NCBI GenBank assembly: GCA_021780795.1 | Contig: JAJXYA010000217.1 | Span: 1 to 6,646 of the forward strand | Direction of reading: 5' to 3' | DNA: 6,646 bases | DNA from: Bacillota bacterium | GTDB taxonomy: Bacteria; Bacillota_A; Clostridia; Clostridiales; Clostridiaceae | Part shown: positions 5,800 through 6,646 of the stretch, one piece after another | Layout of the letters: every line of letters begins with the position of its first letter | How positions within the stretch are numbered: position 1 is the stretch's first letter | Position numbers and translations under genes: made by a program | The notes under the pieces: model-generated | The model's database searches: none | Told to the model about the DNA's origin: nothing | What the model saw: the letters and a program-made list of their open reading frames with translations, nothing else

Positions 5800-6636
5800 A
5801 TGTTAAAAGATTTAAAACAACTTGTATCAAGGGCTATTGATGATGATATTACTGCCTTGGCAGCTCAGCTTGCTTATAATTTATTGTTATCATTTTTGCC
5901 TTTTCTATTGCTGCTACTTACAATGTTAGGCTATAGTGATTTACAAAGTAAGGATGTGCTTATATATCTACGCCAAATTATGCCAAAGAGTGCATTTGAT
6001 TTAATTTATACCACGGTTATTGATATAGTGGATTCAAGAAATGGGAATTTACTATCACTGAGTATATTAGGTGTAATCTGGTCAGGGTCCAGTGGTTTCA
6101 GAGCAATAATAATTGGATTAAATAAGGCATATGATGAAAAGGAAACAAGACCTTATTGGAAAACTCTAGCTATATCTATATTATTTATGATAGGCCTTGC
6201 GGCTGTCATTATAGTGGCAGTAGCCTTAGTAGTATTTGGACAAATGATAGGTAACCTTATCACTGAACACTTACATTTATCTAGTGAGTTTAGAGTAAAT
6301 TGGGATATAATAAGATACTTAATAACTCTATGTGGAATGGTATTTGTATTTGCAGCATTATATCATTTTACTCCTTGCAGAAGATTAACTTGGAAAGAAG
6401 TAATGCCTGGAGCTACTTTTAGTACCTTAGGTTGGTTAATATCTTCTTTAGGTTTTGCATATTATGTGAATAATTTCAATAATTATTCTAGTGTATATGG
6501 TGGTATAGGAGCAGTAATAGTGCTTATGCTGTGGCTTTACATAACCTCCATAATAATATTACTTGGAGGAGAAATTAATGCACTGTTAGCCTATCAAAAA
6601 GTTGGAAAAGAAAAACCCAGGGGGAAGAAGTATTGA
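5800..6636 (+). CDS. YihY/virulence factor BrkB family membrane protein
   Basis: This complete 278-aa protein belongs to the YihY/BrkB (UPF0761) family of inner-membrane proteins, long misannotated as ribonuclease BN; their transport or envelope role is unsettled. Six hydrophobic segments are visible at about 24-45, 84-107, 122-147, 171-191, 204-224 and 235-262. Family hallmarks are ITALAAQLAYNLLLSFLPFL near the N-terminus, IWSGSSGFRAI at 93-103, the LYHFTPCRRLTWKEVMPGA loop (188-205) and the C-terminal YGGIGAVIVLMLWLYI followed by LLGGEINA. A short basic tail (KEKPRGKKY) follows. The start is ATG 5800, with AAGGTGG at 5787-5793 6 nt upstream. The TGA stop is 10 nt from the window edge, so no terminator can be seen. 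Confidence 0.93.
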   Translation: MLKDLKQLVSRAIDDDITALAAQLAYNLLLSFLPFLLLLLTMLGYSDLQSKDVLIYLRQIMPKSAFDLIYTTVIDIVDSRNGNLLSLSILGVIWSGSSGFRAIIIGLNKAYDEKETRPYWKTLAISILFMIGLAAVIIVAVALVVFGQMIGNLITEHLHLSSEFRVNWDIIRYLITLCGMVFVFAALYHFTPCRRLTWKEVMPGATFSTLGWLISSLGFAYYVNNFNNYSSVYGGIGAVIVLMLWLYITSIIILLGGEINALLAYQKVGKEKPRGKKY

Positions 6637-6646
6637 AATTTCTTCT

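Noticed and set aside
6635..6643. GAAATTTCT after the YihY-family gene, matching the end of the 243-bp palindrome (2303-2311)
   Set aside because: Only nine bases match, eight of them self-palindromic, and the window ends at once; a second copy of the element cannot be supported.

Overview
The window is AT-rich chromosomal DNA with strong AGGAGG-type ribosome sites, TATAAT-type promoters and protein families that all fit a Gram-positive, low-GC Firmicute. The best guess is a Clostridium sensu stricto-like species. This is inferred from composition and protein style, and no rRNA or other species marker is present.

Layout. (1) Positions 2-2284 (+) hold the C-terminal two thirds of SbcC, the ATPase subunit of the SbcCD nuclease, cut by the left edge. 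(2) Positions 2285-3177 have no convincing gene but are full of structure. A 243-bp imperfect palindrome (2299-2541) carries two small hairpins with identical loops at its centre. It is followed by two directly repeated copies, about 85% identical, of a roughly 150-bp element that can itself fold. (3) Positions 3178-4602 (+) hold three small genes: an unrecognised two-helix membrane protein that seems to start at an ATT codon, a DUF1294 membrane protein 42 nt behind it, and, from its own promoter, a coiled-coil protein of unknown role. (4) Positions 4603-4807 are the gap between convergent genes. It holds a terminator-like hairpin for each strand and a perfect DnaA-box sequence. (5) Positions 4808-5614 (-) encode a nitrilase-superfamily amidohydrolase of the omega-amidase/YafV type with an intact Glu-Lys-Cys triad and an unusual GC-rich palindromic stretch inside the coding region. 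(6) Positions 5615-5799 form a divergent promoter region. (7) Positions 5800-6636 (+) encode a complete six-helix YihY/BrkB-family membrane protein.

The genes do not form one pathway; this looks like a core-genome neighbourhood of short, separate transcription units. I found no sign of a new defence, toxin or mobile system. The most unusual material is non-coding: the large palindrome, the duplicated foldable element, and the palindromic GC-rich segment that appears to be carried in frame within the amidohydrolase gene.
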